From assembly GCA_019096155.1 (NCBI GenBank), contig JAHCVI010000001.1, positions 1,922,001 to 1,986,000 on the forward strand: a stretch of 64,000 nt of DNA, read 5' to 3'. The position numbers were made by a program, and so were the translations under genes. The stretch is from Staphylotrichum longicolle (lineage: Eukaryota; Ascomycota; Sordariomycetes; Sordariales; Chaetomiaceae). Positions 31,953-42,292 of this stretch are shown piece by piece. The notes beneath the pieces were generated by a model, which was given only the letters and a program-made list of their open reading frames with translations, did not search any database and was not told the origin of the DNA. The number at the start of each line of letters is the position of its first letter. Within the stretch, counting starts at the first letter, position 1.

Positions 31953-34446
31953 TCATGCCAAGCCGCCAGTGTTGATGGCGTGTGGTTGACTGATCGTCAT
32001 CGGCATGCTGAGCGTTTGGAGGCTGTTGAACGTTTGCGTCTGCCCGAGACCCGGGTTGGAGGACGAGACGCCGTTCGATGCAGTGCCGTTGTTGCCGTTG
32101 ACGGCCGCATCCAGCGACCCGGCAACGTAGCCGTTCTCAGACGTCGGCAGGGCGTCCTCGAGGGAGTCCATCTGGTCTTCACCAGAGTACTGCTCCTCCT
32201 CCTCGCCCGAGTTGAAGCTGCCCTCGACACCGTCATTGCGGTCATGGGTGCGCTTGTGCCTGCAAGGAGACAGCACGTTAGTCTCTGCGTCATACCTGAT
32301 AGAATCCTGGCTCGTGTGTGCTGTGCAGTGTTGTTGTGTTGTGACTCTTGGCCATCCCTTGAGGTTTGGGTGAATATTGCTCCGCGCTTGGCGTGCCACT
32401 TGCGCAACATTGCTGCTCAACTTCCCAATTGTCGACTGACAGAGGAAATGATACACCAAGGAAATGAGGGGGGCATACTGTGCTAGGTTGTCTGATCGGG
32501 AGAATGCCTTGCTACAATAAGGGCAGGTGTAGGGTCTTTCTTGGGTGTGTGTCCTCACGTGTCTGGAAGGTTTGGTCAGATTACACCGCGGAGGCTCGCA
32601 TGTTGACAAATGAAATATTCTCCAAGTCTTACCGCTTCAGGTGCTCCAACCTCTTGAAGAGGCGGCCGCACGAGGGGATGGGGCAGGTGTGGGACTTTTG
32701 GGGGTAGGGGCCAAGTTCCATGACGGTTGCAGAGCGCGCCCTGCGTACCACGTTGGGGCCGCCATGCATCATTGGCCGTTGCTCGCTCAGGGGGCCCAGT
32801 TCGTCGCCTCCCAGCGGAGAGAAATCGTGGTGCTGGAGAGCCATCGGGTGGAGAGCTGGGCTGCCTTCGACAGTCGACAGCGGCGTGCCGTGGCGGGAAA
32901 GGTCGAGCACTTCTTTGTGCTGCTGGTTACCAAGCGGCATGCCCGAGCTGCCATACGTCAGGCCGGGGGGCGAGTTGTCGGCAGACTCCTCGCCCTCAGC
33001 AACGGGGCCGACCGAGGCAGACACTGACCTCCTCAGGTCTGAAGGGCGGTGGGTCGCAGAGGTAGCTGCAGCGATGGCCGCAGTGGTAGCCGACAAAGAG
33101 GGAGGGATCGAAGATCGCCTTCTCCTTTGCTTATATGTCGGCGAGCCTTCGATCACGGAAGAGTAGACGTTGTTCGACGGGTACGTTCGCGGGTACGAAG
33201 GCGCAGCCAGGTTGGAAGGCGGCAGGTGGATCATGCCGTTCAGGGCGCCAACAGGGTTGAGATGGTCTGGAATCGCGCTGTACAGGCCGGTTTCCTCGTT
33301 GGCAATGTAGGCGGGCTCGCCACCAATGGCGAGCGCCTGTTGAGGGGGGGTCAAGGGCTCGAACGAGATGCCCCTCTGGCTGTACTCCTCGTAGTGAGAC
33401 GACACAAACGACGGGGCAGGCGAGTACTCCAACCCGAACGCGGGCATCGATGTGTGGCGTTGGTGGTGCGCCTGGGGCATCGGTACACCATTCTGGTTGT
33501 ACTGAACGCGCGCATAATCAGGCTCTCGCTTGATCATCGGCTGCGGAGGGGGAATAGCCGGAGCCATCGCCATCGCTCCATACGGGCCATGGCATCCATG
33601 CCATCCGCCATCGGAGCCATCGACTGGGGCATCGGGGCCATCGACTGGGGTACCGGTTGGGGCATTGGCTGGTGCATCATCTGAGGTGGCGGCATCGAGT
33701 CGATCGGGGCCATCACCGGAGAAGTCGACTGCTGCTGCGAGAATGAGACTGGCTGCGGGTGAAGGAGGAGTTGGCCTGCTGGGCCTTCGTGAGCTGCTCG
33801 TAGAGCGACTGCGACGAATCAAACTGGAACGAGAGCGCCGGCTCGCTCACGGCCATGGTCGTTGCCTCCTGTCCCATCTTCTCCCTCTTCAGATCCCTTT
33901 CAAGGGCGTCGAGGAAGAGCCTGTCGTGCGGCACGCTGTACCAGTAGAAGACCTTCTGCTTCTTTTGTGTCCTGATGCAGTTGTTCTTGTAGAGGAAGTC
34001 GAGGAAGGCGCTCTTGGGTTCCTCGAGCGTCGCGTCGGTGCCAGACTTCAGATTGCGCAGGTCCGAGAAGATGCCTTCCTCAAACTTCTTCGAGTTCTTG
34101 ACCGGCCGCCCAAAGGCCTGGAAACGGAACGAGAGACATCTTACAATGTCTGTGCCGGAAATGTGAAAGAGGTTGTTCCAGAGCACGCACGAGACGTACT
34201 CGCCGGTTGGCAGGAGAAATCGTCGGATGTATTGGTCAGGCGTCCAGTCAACTGGCGCCGAGAGAAGGAAATACTTGACTGCGGGTACGCGTTAGCGCTG
34301 CAGCCCACCCTCACTGGCCACGGCCTCTTCTGGTGCGAGCACTCACGATTGTCAACTTGTTGCAGAGCTACCTGAGCATCCTGTGGAAGGGATTGCTGAG
34401 CCTCAGCGCTCAGCATGAACGTCTCTGGAATTTGCTGTCCGGCCAT
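31953..34446 (-). CDS. STE12: Ste12 transcription factor (STE homeodomain-like plus two C2H2 fingers), about 711 aa
   Basis: Ste12 is the nuclear target of the pheromone/invasive-growth MAP kinase cascade; in filamentous fungi it controls mating and host penetration. Exons: 34446-34347, 34278-32633, 32562-32479 and 32259-31953. The STE DNA-binding domain occupies about residues 34-150 (LKYFLLSAPVDWTPDQYIRR, FRFQAFGRPVKNSKKFEEG, KKQKVFYWYSVPHDRLFLDA). C-terminal C2H2 fingers, absent from yeast Ste12, are CPIPSCGRLFKRLEHLKRH (finger 1) and CPYCSKAFSRSDNLAQ-HKRTH (finger 2). Introns are 68, 70 and 219 bp. The last interrupts finger 2 between its Cys and His pairs and is open in frame. Two frame shifts break a Met/Pro/Gln-rich linker near 33745 and 33560; no intron signals explain them. 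The transcript has a long gene-free upstream region. Confidence 0.93.
32260..32478 (-). other. In-frame 219-bp intron inside STE12 zinc finger 2
   Basis: Donor GTATGC after the codons for DNLAQ; acceptor TTGCAG before HKRTH, with branch site CTAAC. Its length is 73 codons and it holds no in-frame stop, so a retained copy extends the protein instead of truncating it. It is about three times the length of any other intron modelled in this window. Confidence 0.85.
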
Positions 34447-37400
34447 GCTTGCATTCTGCGTGTACATAGCGCGAGCAGCCCGAAAGTGTGATTTTCGAGT
34501 CGCTGGGATGTGAATGGCGGCCAACGGGTGGCGACAGGAGGTCGGATAGTCAACGCAGTTGATATGCGACCTTGGAAACCCAGCGAAGCAGGGGTGGGTG
34601 GTGAGATGGTTCCCAAAGCAGAAATGAGGCGAATCAATCGCCCAGTTACTGCGAGAGCGGGTTGCAACCAGACGCCGATCTGGCCGGTTCGAAGTTCTCA
34701 GGCGCTGCCTGTGAACAAAATGCCGTGGTGTTGTTGGTCAAGTGTCGAGATTTCCGAGGCCAGCCCGTGACATAGGAAAAATTGCCCAGCTATTCAATGC
34801 TCCTCCCAATTGACCCTAGCGAACGATTGGGGCAGTCGAGTAGACTGTGCGATAGGCGGTCCCGCGAGATGCTAGCCCGGGCGGGGGATGCGACGTGATT
34901 GTCCTGACTAGGTATGCTTCGGACGGCGACAGGCGTTGGTGCGGTGCGCTAACGGGTAATCGGCCGGGAAACAATGGATGAATGAGATTAAAGCTCTTGT
35001 TTGAACGAAACGAAACCGATCAAAGGATACCCAGGTATCGATGGCTATCAAACAGGCACTGCGAGCTGGTCGGCAGGGTCGGGGGCAGCGAAGGGCGAAG
35101 GCTGCGACGCGAAATGTCGGATGGCTGACGGGGGCAGAAGCTGCGCTCGGGGGTGCAGAGTGACGAGATGATTGCCTCTGGGGTCTTGATGGGAAAGAAA
35201 AAATCGGAGAACGGGCAGTGCAAGGGCAAAAGATGCGCAATGCACGATGTTGCAGGAGAGGAGATGTGCGAGCCTCCTGCGACACTGTCCAGAGAAGGGG
35301 AAGGAAGAAGGGGGGGGACGAAAGGGAGTCTTGAGAAAAGGATCGCGAGACAGAGAGGGTGCGTGGGTGGGCGGCCCTGGGGGTTTAATGACTTTGCTCG
35401 TCGCTTGCTCGGGCCCTAGGGAATGGCAGGGCACAGCTGGCCAATGGCTGCCGGGCTGCGGTACCTAGGAAAAGCGGGCCCCAGAAAGTGCTCGTGGTCG
35501 TGGTGTGCAGGAGGGGGAGACGCTAAAGAGCACGAGCCCACAACGCATCTGCAAGCCTGGACGGAGCCTGGAATAAGTCGCAGCGCGCACACACACCCAT
35601 GCTCAAGCACCCCGAGCACCAGGGAGAACTGCCTGGTTTCCCCCAATGTTCCCTTGCCAACCCACCCAGAGTCATCTGAGCCAACCTCCAAGACCCATCC
35701 AGGAGCGGCCATCTGCATGAATGCCGTCAGTTTATCATTAGTTACGCAGAAGAAGCTGCGAGGTACGGCAGTTGAATCAATGGACGCCAAGTGACTGCAA
35801 CGACTCGAGAGAATATTCTCCTTCAGAGGCATTCCCTGCTGCAAAAATGGAGAAACTGGGCGCGCCATGAATCCTCCTGTTGACCTTCACCACAGCAAAA
35901 TTGGGGGCCATGCAAAGGATGTGTGCCTAGCGCTCGCCGGCTGCATTTACACGGTAACGCATTCCCTCGCAGTGCTGAGTCGGGCTCCGTTGCCTCCATC
36001 CCGTCTGTGAGCTCGCCTGGTCATTCGATGTCGGCTGGCTGATGGCGAGATTGACTTTGTCTTTCCGTTGCCGGCGCAGTGGCACGAGCGCAACGGGCCT
36101 GCTCGCTCACGGAAGGAAATGCTGATGGTGGAGGTCAGGTTCTGCCATCAACCCGGCTCCAGCCTTGTTGGATGGCGACAATGCGGCGCGCACAAAAATG
36201 CCTTTCCGGACCCTGGGCCAGTCGAGCCAGTCTCTTAGCAGACATCACACCGAAGAAACACTTGCCGCGTGGGGCTCGCTGGTGGCCAGACCCAGGGTGG
36301 ACTCCGGTGGAGAAGTAAGGATGTGAGATCACTGCTCTCCGGTCTCCGCCTGTCACTTCCTGTCACTGCCATGGATCTGTCTTGTTCCTGGCGTCGACTC
36401 TGTTCATGCTTCACAGTCGGCGCGTCGACATCATCCCCGCCTCCGACCCACGATTGGGCACTTGTCCCCTGGAGGCGCCCGGATTTCGTTGTCTTCAAGC
36501 CAATGCTGTGTTGCGTTGACTTGCTGTGTCAGAATTTAAGAAACGAAAGCACTGGACACCAGACACCCAGCGCTGTGGGATGCGGAAGCGCTCTGAAAGC
36601 CACAACCGAGGCGGCCCTCTTCGCGGCCTTGGGTCAACTGCCCGACCATGGCGCGCCCATGAAATTGCTGGTCATAAAAATATCCCGCCGAGATGCACCC
36701 AAGTGGAGGACATGGGACTTGTCTTCCCCCACCCCCTTGATTGGACGTTTGCTGGACAGCGATACGCATTGCGTTGTAACCATCTGCATGACAGTTCAGT
36801 TGTGAGACGGCAAAGGCGGCGAGGGAAATACTACCTGACGGTGTATTCTGCTCTGTGTACGGAATACAAAATACTGTCACGGTCCTGTGGAGGCAGGGGC
36901 ATTCGTTATGCTGGGTTCAGACTGATCGCTTCCTTATTACCTGGCTTGACAACACAAGAAGGTGTTGGTCTTTGTCCTGCTTATTAGATGTGGTGAGCTG
37001 GGAGAATGGCTGTGAGGTGGACCACTGTCCAACTCCCAAGCCTGGAAGAGATCTGAGATCTGAGCCCATAGCGCCGCCTTACTCAGATCCAACCAGTGTT
37101 GTCTTTGTCTTAACCATTTACGAGCAACAACCCATTGTCCAGCGCCCTGTCTACACGGCCTGCCCTGATGATTGAGGCGAAAGCACCTCGTTCCAACCCT
37201 GCGTTTACACGGGCCCCACCTGTATGGATCAGTCAAAGTGTTCCGCCGAAAAGCATCTCCATGCCCAGGTGACGAATCTCGACGATGAGAGCAGACGGAA
37301 TGCAAAGCCGTGAGCTCCCACCCTCACATTACCAACCCCTTCCGCTTGGCTGTCAGTTCCCGGCTCTGTGCCGCCATCTTTGCCCACCCCGCCTCTTGTC

Positions 37401-37999
37401 ACTGCAGCTTGCAGGTGGACACGGGGCGGTGTCCAGCCACAGATTTTGGAGGGCCCCTGGTCGATTCTGAAACATGCTTCAGAAATAAGCCCAGAACTTG
37501 ACAGGCCAGGGTCCGCTCTCTTCGGGCCAAGCCCTTCGCTTGGCGCCTGTGCGGTCTGGACACGAGGTTGCAGCTGGCAGAAAACCCCACTCAGGCTGGC
37601 TGGCTCAGGCTGGGTTGCTGCTCGCAGCCTTTCTTCCCCCTCGACTCGCGACCCCTGTGATCGACAACGCTCCCCCAGATCTCTGCCCCACCGAGCACAG
37701 GCGGTGTCTTCCTGCCCAGGCTGAGCAAGCTGGCAAGGTTCACCAGGCTGTTATTGCTATTGCATCACCTTCCCACGATCCTTCCCGGGTGGCGGCGCCT
37801 CTGATGACAAGCAAACTGGATCTGCCCTGCCTAATCCTCTCTGGCAGCCTTTGTCCCCTCGCTATGGCTGATCTGAGAGCACAGCAATCTGACGGGACGG
37901 AGTCTAGCAGGCATCGACAACTACGGCATCACCCCTAGTGTCGTCAACTCTGGATGTGTACTCCACGACGGCGCTGTCAAGCTGCTGGATGCCAAAGCA
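34447..37999. other. Gene-poor region upstream of STE12, part 1
   Basis: No credible gene. Base composition is ordinary, not the AT-rich, TpA-rich pattern of RIP-mutated repeats, and no transposon ends or reverse transcriptase or transposase motifs are seen. The part nearest STE12 has C/T-rich runs when read on the minus strand (about 35040-35340), suiting a promoter and 5' leader. An inverted repeat at 37465-37484 (TTCTGAA, six bases, TTCAGAA) is noted. Confidence 0.5.
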
Positions 38000-38048
38000 C
38001 CTTATCCGGCAGGTGGGTATTTCGGCTTGATCAGCCACGGCCGGCATG

Positions 38049-38077
38049 TCTGAAACACAGAAGCTCTCTGTTTCAGA
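38049..38077. promoter_or_regulatory. Inverted pair of TGAAACA (Ste12 pheromone-response-like) sites
   Basis: TCTGAAACA and its exact reverse complement TGTTTCAGA are separated by 11 bp. TGAAACA is the yeast Ste12 binding site. The position is 3.6 kb upstream of STE12 itself, so any regulatory role is a guess. Confidence 0.25.
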
Positions 38078-41000
38078 AGCTGACTACCCTCCTCCCCCCG
38101 GCCCACGACGAGCAGCAACGGCGAGCACGGGTCAGGTACGGCGACGGCATGTGGGCTGAACCAGACTGCCAGCACTCAAAAGAATATTAGCCTGGTTTCG
38201 TTTCTCCTGGTTGAACCCTGGTCTCGTCCCGGACGCACACACATGAGGTTGCATTGCGCAGCTCCTGGCGCGAACGTTACCCTGATCCTGCCGGTCGGTG
38301 GGGGTATGTAGTATCGTATAGAGGCAAATCTCGCCCGGGAAACGGCAGGGCGGCGTGGTGGTGGGCAGGGCTGCCGGGGCATCGTCGGTGGTGGGAGGTA
38401 CGGACGTACGAAAGGGGGCTCCTGTTCGTTTTCCCAAGATCTGTGGCCTGCATGTTGTGCTTCCCAGTGTGCCTAAGTTCGTTGTGACCCTCCCAGGGCG
38501 GTCAGCTGAACACGATTGTTGCGTTGCTTAGCCATTTGCGGTTAAACTTTGCTGTTGGTGTTCAAAGGCGAAAACCGCACAAACTTTCTTGCCCCAGATT
38601 TTGTCTGTGCTCTGTGCTGTTGATGGTCATGGTCACATCGTCCCTTGGCTGGCCCAAAAGCCCATCATTCATCAGGGGTCCTCGTTTCACATTTTTAGGG
38701 CAAAATAAGCTAAGCTCAACGTTCGCGCCTTGCCGCTATCTCTTCCACCCAATCATGGTGCCGTCACTCAGGCGAACCTGGCGACACGCATTGAGCGCGT
38801 TGTGGGCGGGGCTGAACTCACTTTCAATCAACGAAGCGGAGCTGGAGTTCTTCAGAATCGTGATTGGTGACTTCGGGCGTACTTTTCAAGACGTCTGACT
38901 GGACGCCTGATGCCTCTGCTGGGCCCTGCGTGAGCGAATCGGCAGTGGGATGACAGCTGGAGGCCAAGAATAGCAGCCGAGTGGTCAAGAAAACGGCCAC
39001 AGGAGGCTAAGAGCCGGACACTGGTCACGATCTACCCTATCAGATACGTCCAGATCCCGCGCTGCACAATCTGAAAACAGACCTTTGAGCCACCCAGAGG
39101 AGCTTGATGCAATACCCGCCATGGCGGCGGTAAAGGGTGTGTTCTGGCTGTGTGCGGGATGCACTCGATTTCCGTCCAGTGCAGCCTTTAGGTAAGATCT
39201 GGTTCATGCAGGGAGAGATCTGTGTGTGCCCGTGTGATCATGCCGAAGCAGCACCGTTCAGTTCCGCAAAGCTGAAGGCAAGGCACCGAATCCGTTGTGG
39301 AGCAAGGCCGAAAGCGAGCTGAAGCGCTGACCCCATTTGGCGCCCAAGTGGAAAGGACAAGGCATGCCGGTCTTCTTCTCCCCGCTATTGTTAGAAACAA
39401 TGGCTTTGTGTTCCATCGGTCACTCAACAGGAAGAGATCTCTGTTCTGTCGTTGAAATGCGAAAACCGCCGAGGCTGGGAACCACCATGTGTAAAAACCT
39501 GGAAGCGCCGAACCATCATCTTCCATCGCTCCCGTCAGCATCGAACTGACTTTTGGGACGGCATGTGTGCATGATCCAGTGCGCGTTCGGGAAGGATGAC
39601 TTTACGGCCGAGCCCGTACCAGCAAACGACAGCAGATGCCAAGGAAGATCAAAATCCAAAACACACAGGAAATGGTCCTCGTGTTGGCCGATCTCGAAAC
39701 AATCTCAACAGCTCTGCTCGCGGGGTCAGCACGGTGGGAGTCGAAGGCAACGGCGGGAAGTCGGCGCAATGGGCTTCTTGCCATTCCGCCCTCGTCCTGC
39801 GGCTTCCATTGGTGTGCCTGGCAGGCTGCATGAGCGGGGCGTTCCTCTCTGCTTGGTCGGCCGTGCCCCTTGTGAGATGAGAGACAGGGGACCAGAGTCC
39901 GCGGCAGGATGGGAGCAGTCCTGGACCGACGGGCGGGAGCCATCACTCGCTCGGTCTCTTGCTCAAGAGCGGGGTATTTCGGACTTGCCAAAAGAGGGAA
40001 CGGCTGCTTTCCGAACTCAGGCTGGCTCCGGGGGTTGCAGAGTCCGAAACAGGCACCTTGTTGTTCGGTGGTGGGAGTCAGGGGTCGGGGAAAAGAGATG
40101 AAACTCGAGCAGGCCGTTACAGCTTCTTCCAGAAAACGGCTCGCGCCTTGACACGGGAGCGGCTCGAATTCGGACGACGCGGCATGCCAAATCGTACCAG
40201 GGTCTTGATGAGTTGTTGAGGTCACGGCGATTGACTCCAGATGTGCCAACCCGGGAGTTCTGCCAGCGAGGAGAGCTGCGCGGGTTTGGAGGTCTGAGAT
40301 AGATTGAGGTGACCGGCTGTAGCATTTACTAGGCACACGCGGCGCGCCCGCGGTCAAGCAGCGGTGCACTGTGGGGCTCAGAAGGAGAAAGCCGAGATCG
40401 AGCTCTCAGGGCCTTCTTCCAGGGTGTCCTGCCCTGGAATTGCGAGTGCAGACAGGCCCGTGCTTCGGCGAGCGCAGAAGATCAATCCCTGCCCACGGAC
40501 CCACAGCGTTCCTCACCCTGCAGAGTCACCGAGAAGTGACATGATTCATCACGGAGCTCGTTGAAGCTGGCAACAACAACCGACTCTTCAATGCGACCAT
40601 CACCAATCCGTCGTGCCCCCTTCTGCAGGGCTGCGCGCTCAATTCCGCGACCAGCCACCGTGCGCAGCCCCCCCCTTGCGCAACCGAATCACCGGGACCT
40701 AAATCACAAAATCTGGGCTCGGGGCTGGTCCATGGGAAATGGGAAGCTCGGGCGCTCTTGCTTGGCTTGCCCGGCTCGAGTCCGGCGAGCCTGCGTCGCG
40801 TGGTTGAGTGCTCGTGCGGTCAACCACAGCAGGCTCACCCCGGATCTGGGTTTGTGCTATGATCCGCCTCCCCTTATTCATGTCGCTACCCACCGCTGAA
40901 GTCATGTTCTCATCCAAGAAACGAGTGGCGCACAAAACATCGCCTGAATGTTTCTGGATGCTTGGGGGAGGGAACGCGCTGGGTGATACTGGCTCAGACT

Positions 41001-41250
41001 CACTGACCAGCATGAATCATGACGCACTCCAAAGGACTCGACGTTGTCCCCTTCGCCTTATCCCGCTGCACAACTTGAGCTTGAGGTCTTGCCGATACCC
41101 CCTTGGCCACCTCCATGCCTGTTTACCCAGCACCCAACAGCTGCAGGGTCATCACCAGATCGACCATCTGAAACCAGAACCCTGGAGGCATCACTGTTGC
41201 CGTCGTGGGTCATTGTCATCACCCCTGCCTCCTCTGCATGTTCCAGGGGC

Positions 41251-41745
41251 ATGGACATTGACCCCGGCCGCTCGGACGGCGGAGGAAGACGCACATGGTG
41301 GCAAGCGGCGGCCGGCCCTCCTGTCAGTCTGGGCAGCCCAGCCCGGCCTGCGTGCAGGGGCCGGGGTTCGGGCTGCCAGCGGGTCTGTCATGCCCTCGAC
41401 CGTGGCCCATCCGACTGGCCTTTGCTCCGGTTGCACGGCGACGAGCGGCATGAATCTCGGCCCACCCGTGGACATACCACACACGTCGCATGGCCAACAG
41501 AACCCGATGCTCAGAAGCTGTGGGGTTGCGCGAACCTCAGCGCCTTTGCGGAGGAGCCAGAGGAGAACGTCATGGGGTTTCCACTCGACTACGTCGAGCA
41601 GGCGGCGATCATCCATCCGCCTATGACTGACGCATACCAGTACACAGTTCCTTCCATTGTCCTCCACCGTGATGAGGTGACCAATTTGGAGAGATATCAT
41701 CTCCGCGAGGTTGCATTCCATCATCCGTTTGCCTTCTCCGCCTGA
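41251..41745 (+). CDS. Possible orphan ORF, 164 aa
   Basis: I do not recognise it. Read from the ATG at 41251, the last 64 residues (from about AEEPEENVMGFPLDYVEQ to the end, HHPFAFSA) have C/G-rich wobble positions and a balanced composition like a real protein. The N-terminal 100 residues are Gly/Arg/Pro-rich and doubtful, so the true 5' end may lie in another exon. An antisense frame of similar length covers the same DNA. It could be a species-restricted gene, a remnant or noise. Confidence 0.22.
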   Translation: MDIDPGRSDGGGRRTWWQAAAGPPVSLGSPARPACRGRGSGCQRVCHALDRGPSDWPLLRLHGDERHESRPTRGHTTHVAWPTEPDAQKLWGCANLSAFAEEPEENVMGFPLDYVEQAAIIHPPMTDAYQYTVPSIVLHRDEVTNLERYHLREVAFHHPFAFSA

Positions 41746-42292
41746 TCAAGTCGGCTTCTCTCGGCTGCAAAGCGAACATGGTCCATCATTCCTCCACCGT
41801 GTCGGTTCCAACAAGAAACTTGCACTAGGAATGTTTGGGATAGACGCGGTCCGCATTCGGCTCGAAAAATGCGGTGAGGAGTTCTGACAGCAACTGAAAA
41901 GGGAGAGAAGGGACCGTGAGTCGGGCATCGTTTGCCACATTGGGACCAACGACCGGTCTTGCCCCCTGAGTCCCAGCGTTGTACTCGGCAAGCCCTTTCC
42001 AGAATAACGCAGCATCTTGTAATCTCAAAACGTCGTAACGCGATGCCAACAGTAACATCGCCTTGTGAAAAGGGGCGTCGTGTGTAATGCTGACTATGTA
42101 CGTTGAAAAATGTTCCGGTTGGAACGCTGGGCAAGAATTCTCAAAAGTGGTCGATTTGAAGGATGTAATCTCTGTCCTGTGTTAACACCTGGACGGCCCC
42201 CTTTTCTCAGGGGCATCAACAGTCGAGTCGTGAGCGATTCGGATTTACGCGAGCAACTTAGAATAAGAGATCCATTCACATTACGACAAGAC

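Larger units (their letters stand above)
38000..42292. other. Gene-poor region between STE12 and NOC3, part 2
   Basis: No recognised gene apart from one weak orphan ORF at 41251-41745. Long overlapping frames at 39553-40369 occur on both strands and look like GC-rich noise. A 9-bp inverted repeat carrying two TGAAACA sites sits at 38049-38077. The last few hundred bases should hold the NOC3 3' UTR. Confidence 0.5.

Noticed and set aside
39602..40369. 255-codon minus-strand frame in the gene-poor region
   Set aside because: Competing plus-strand frames cover the same DNA; no motif, no credible start context and atypical composition.
34447..42292. RIP-mutated transposon graveyard
   Set aside because: GC content is ordinary, there is no visible TpA excess, and no terminal repeats or transposase or reverse transcriptase fragments were seen.
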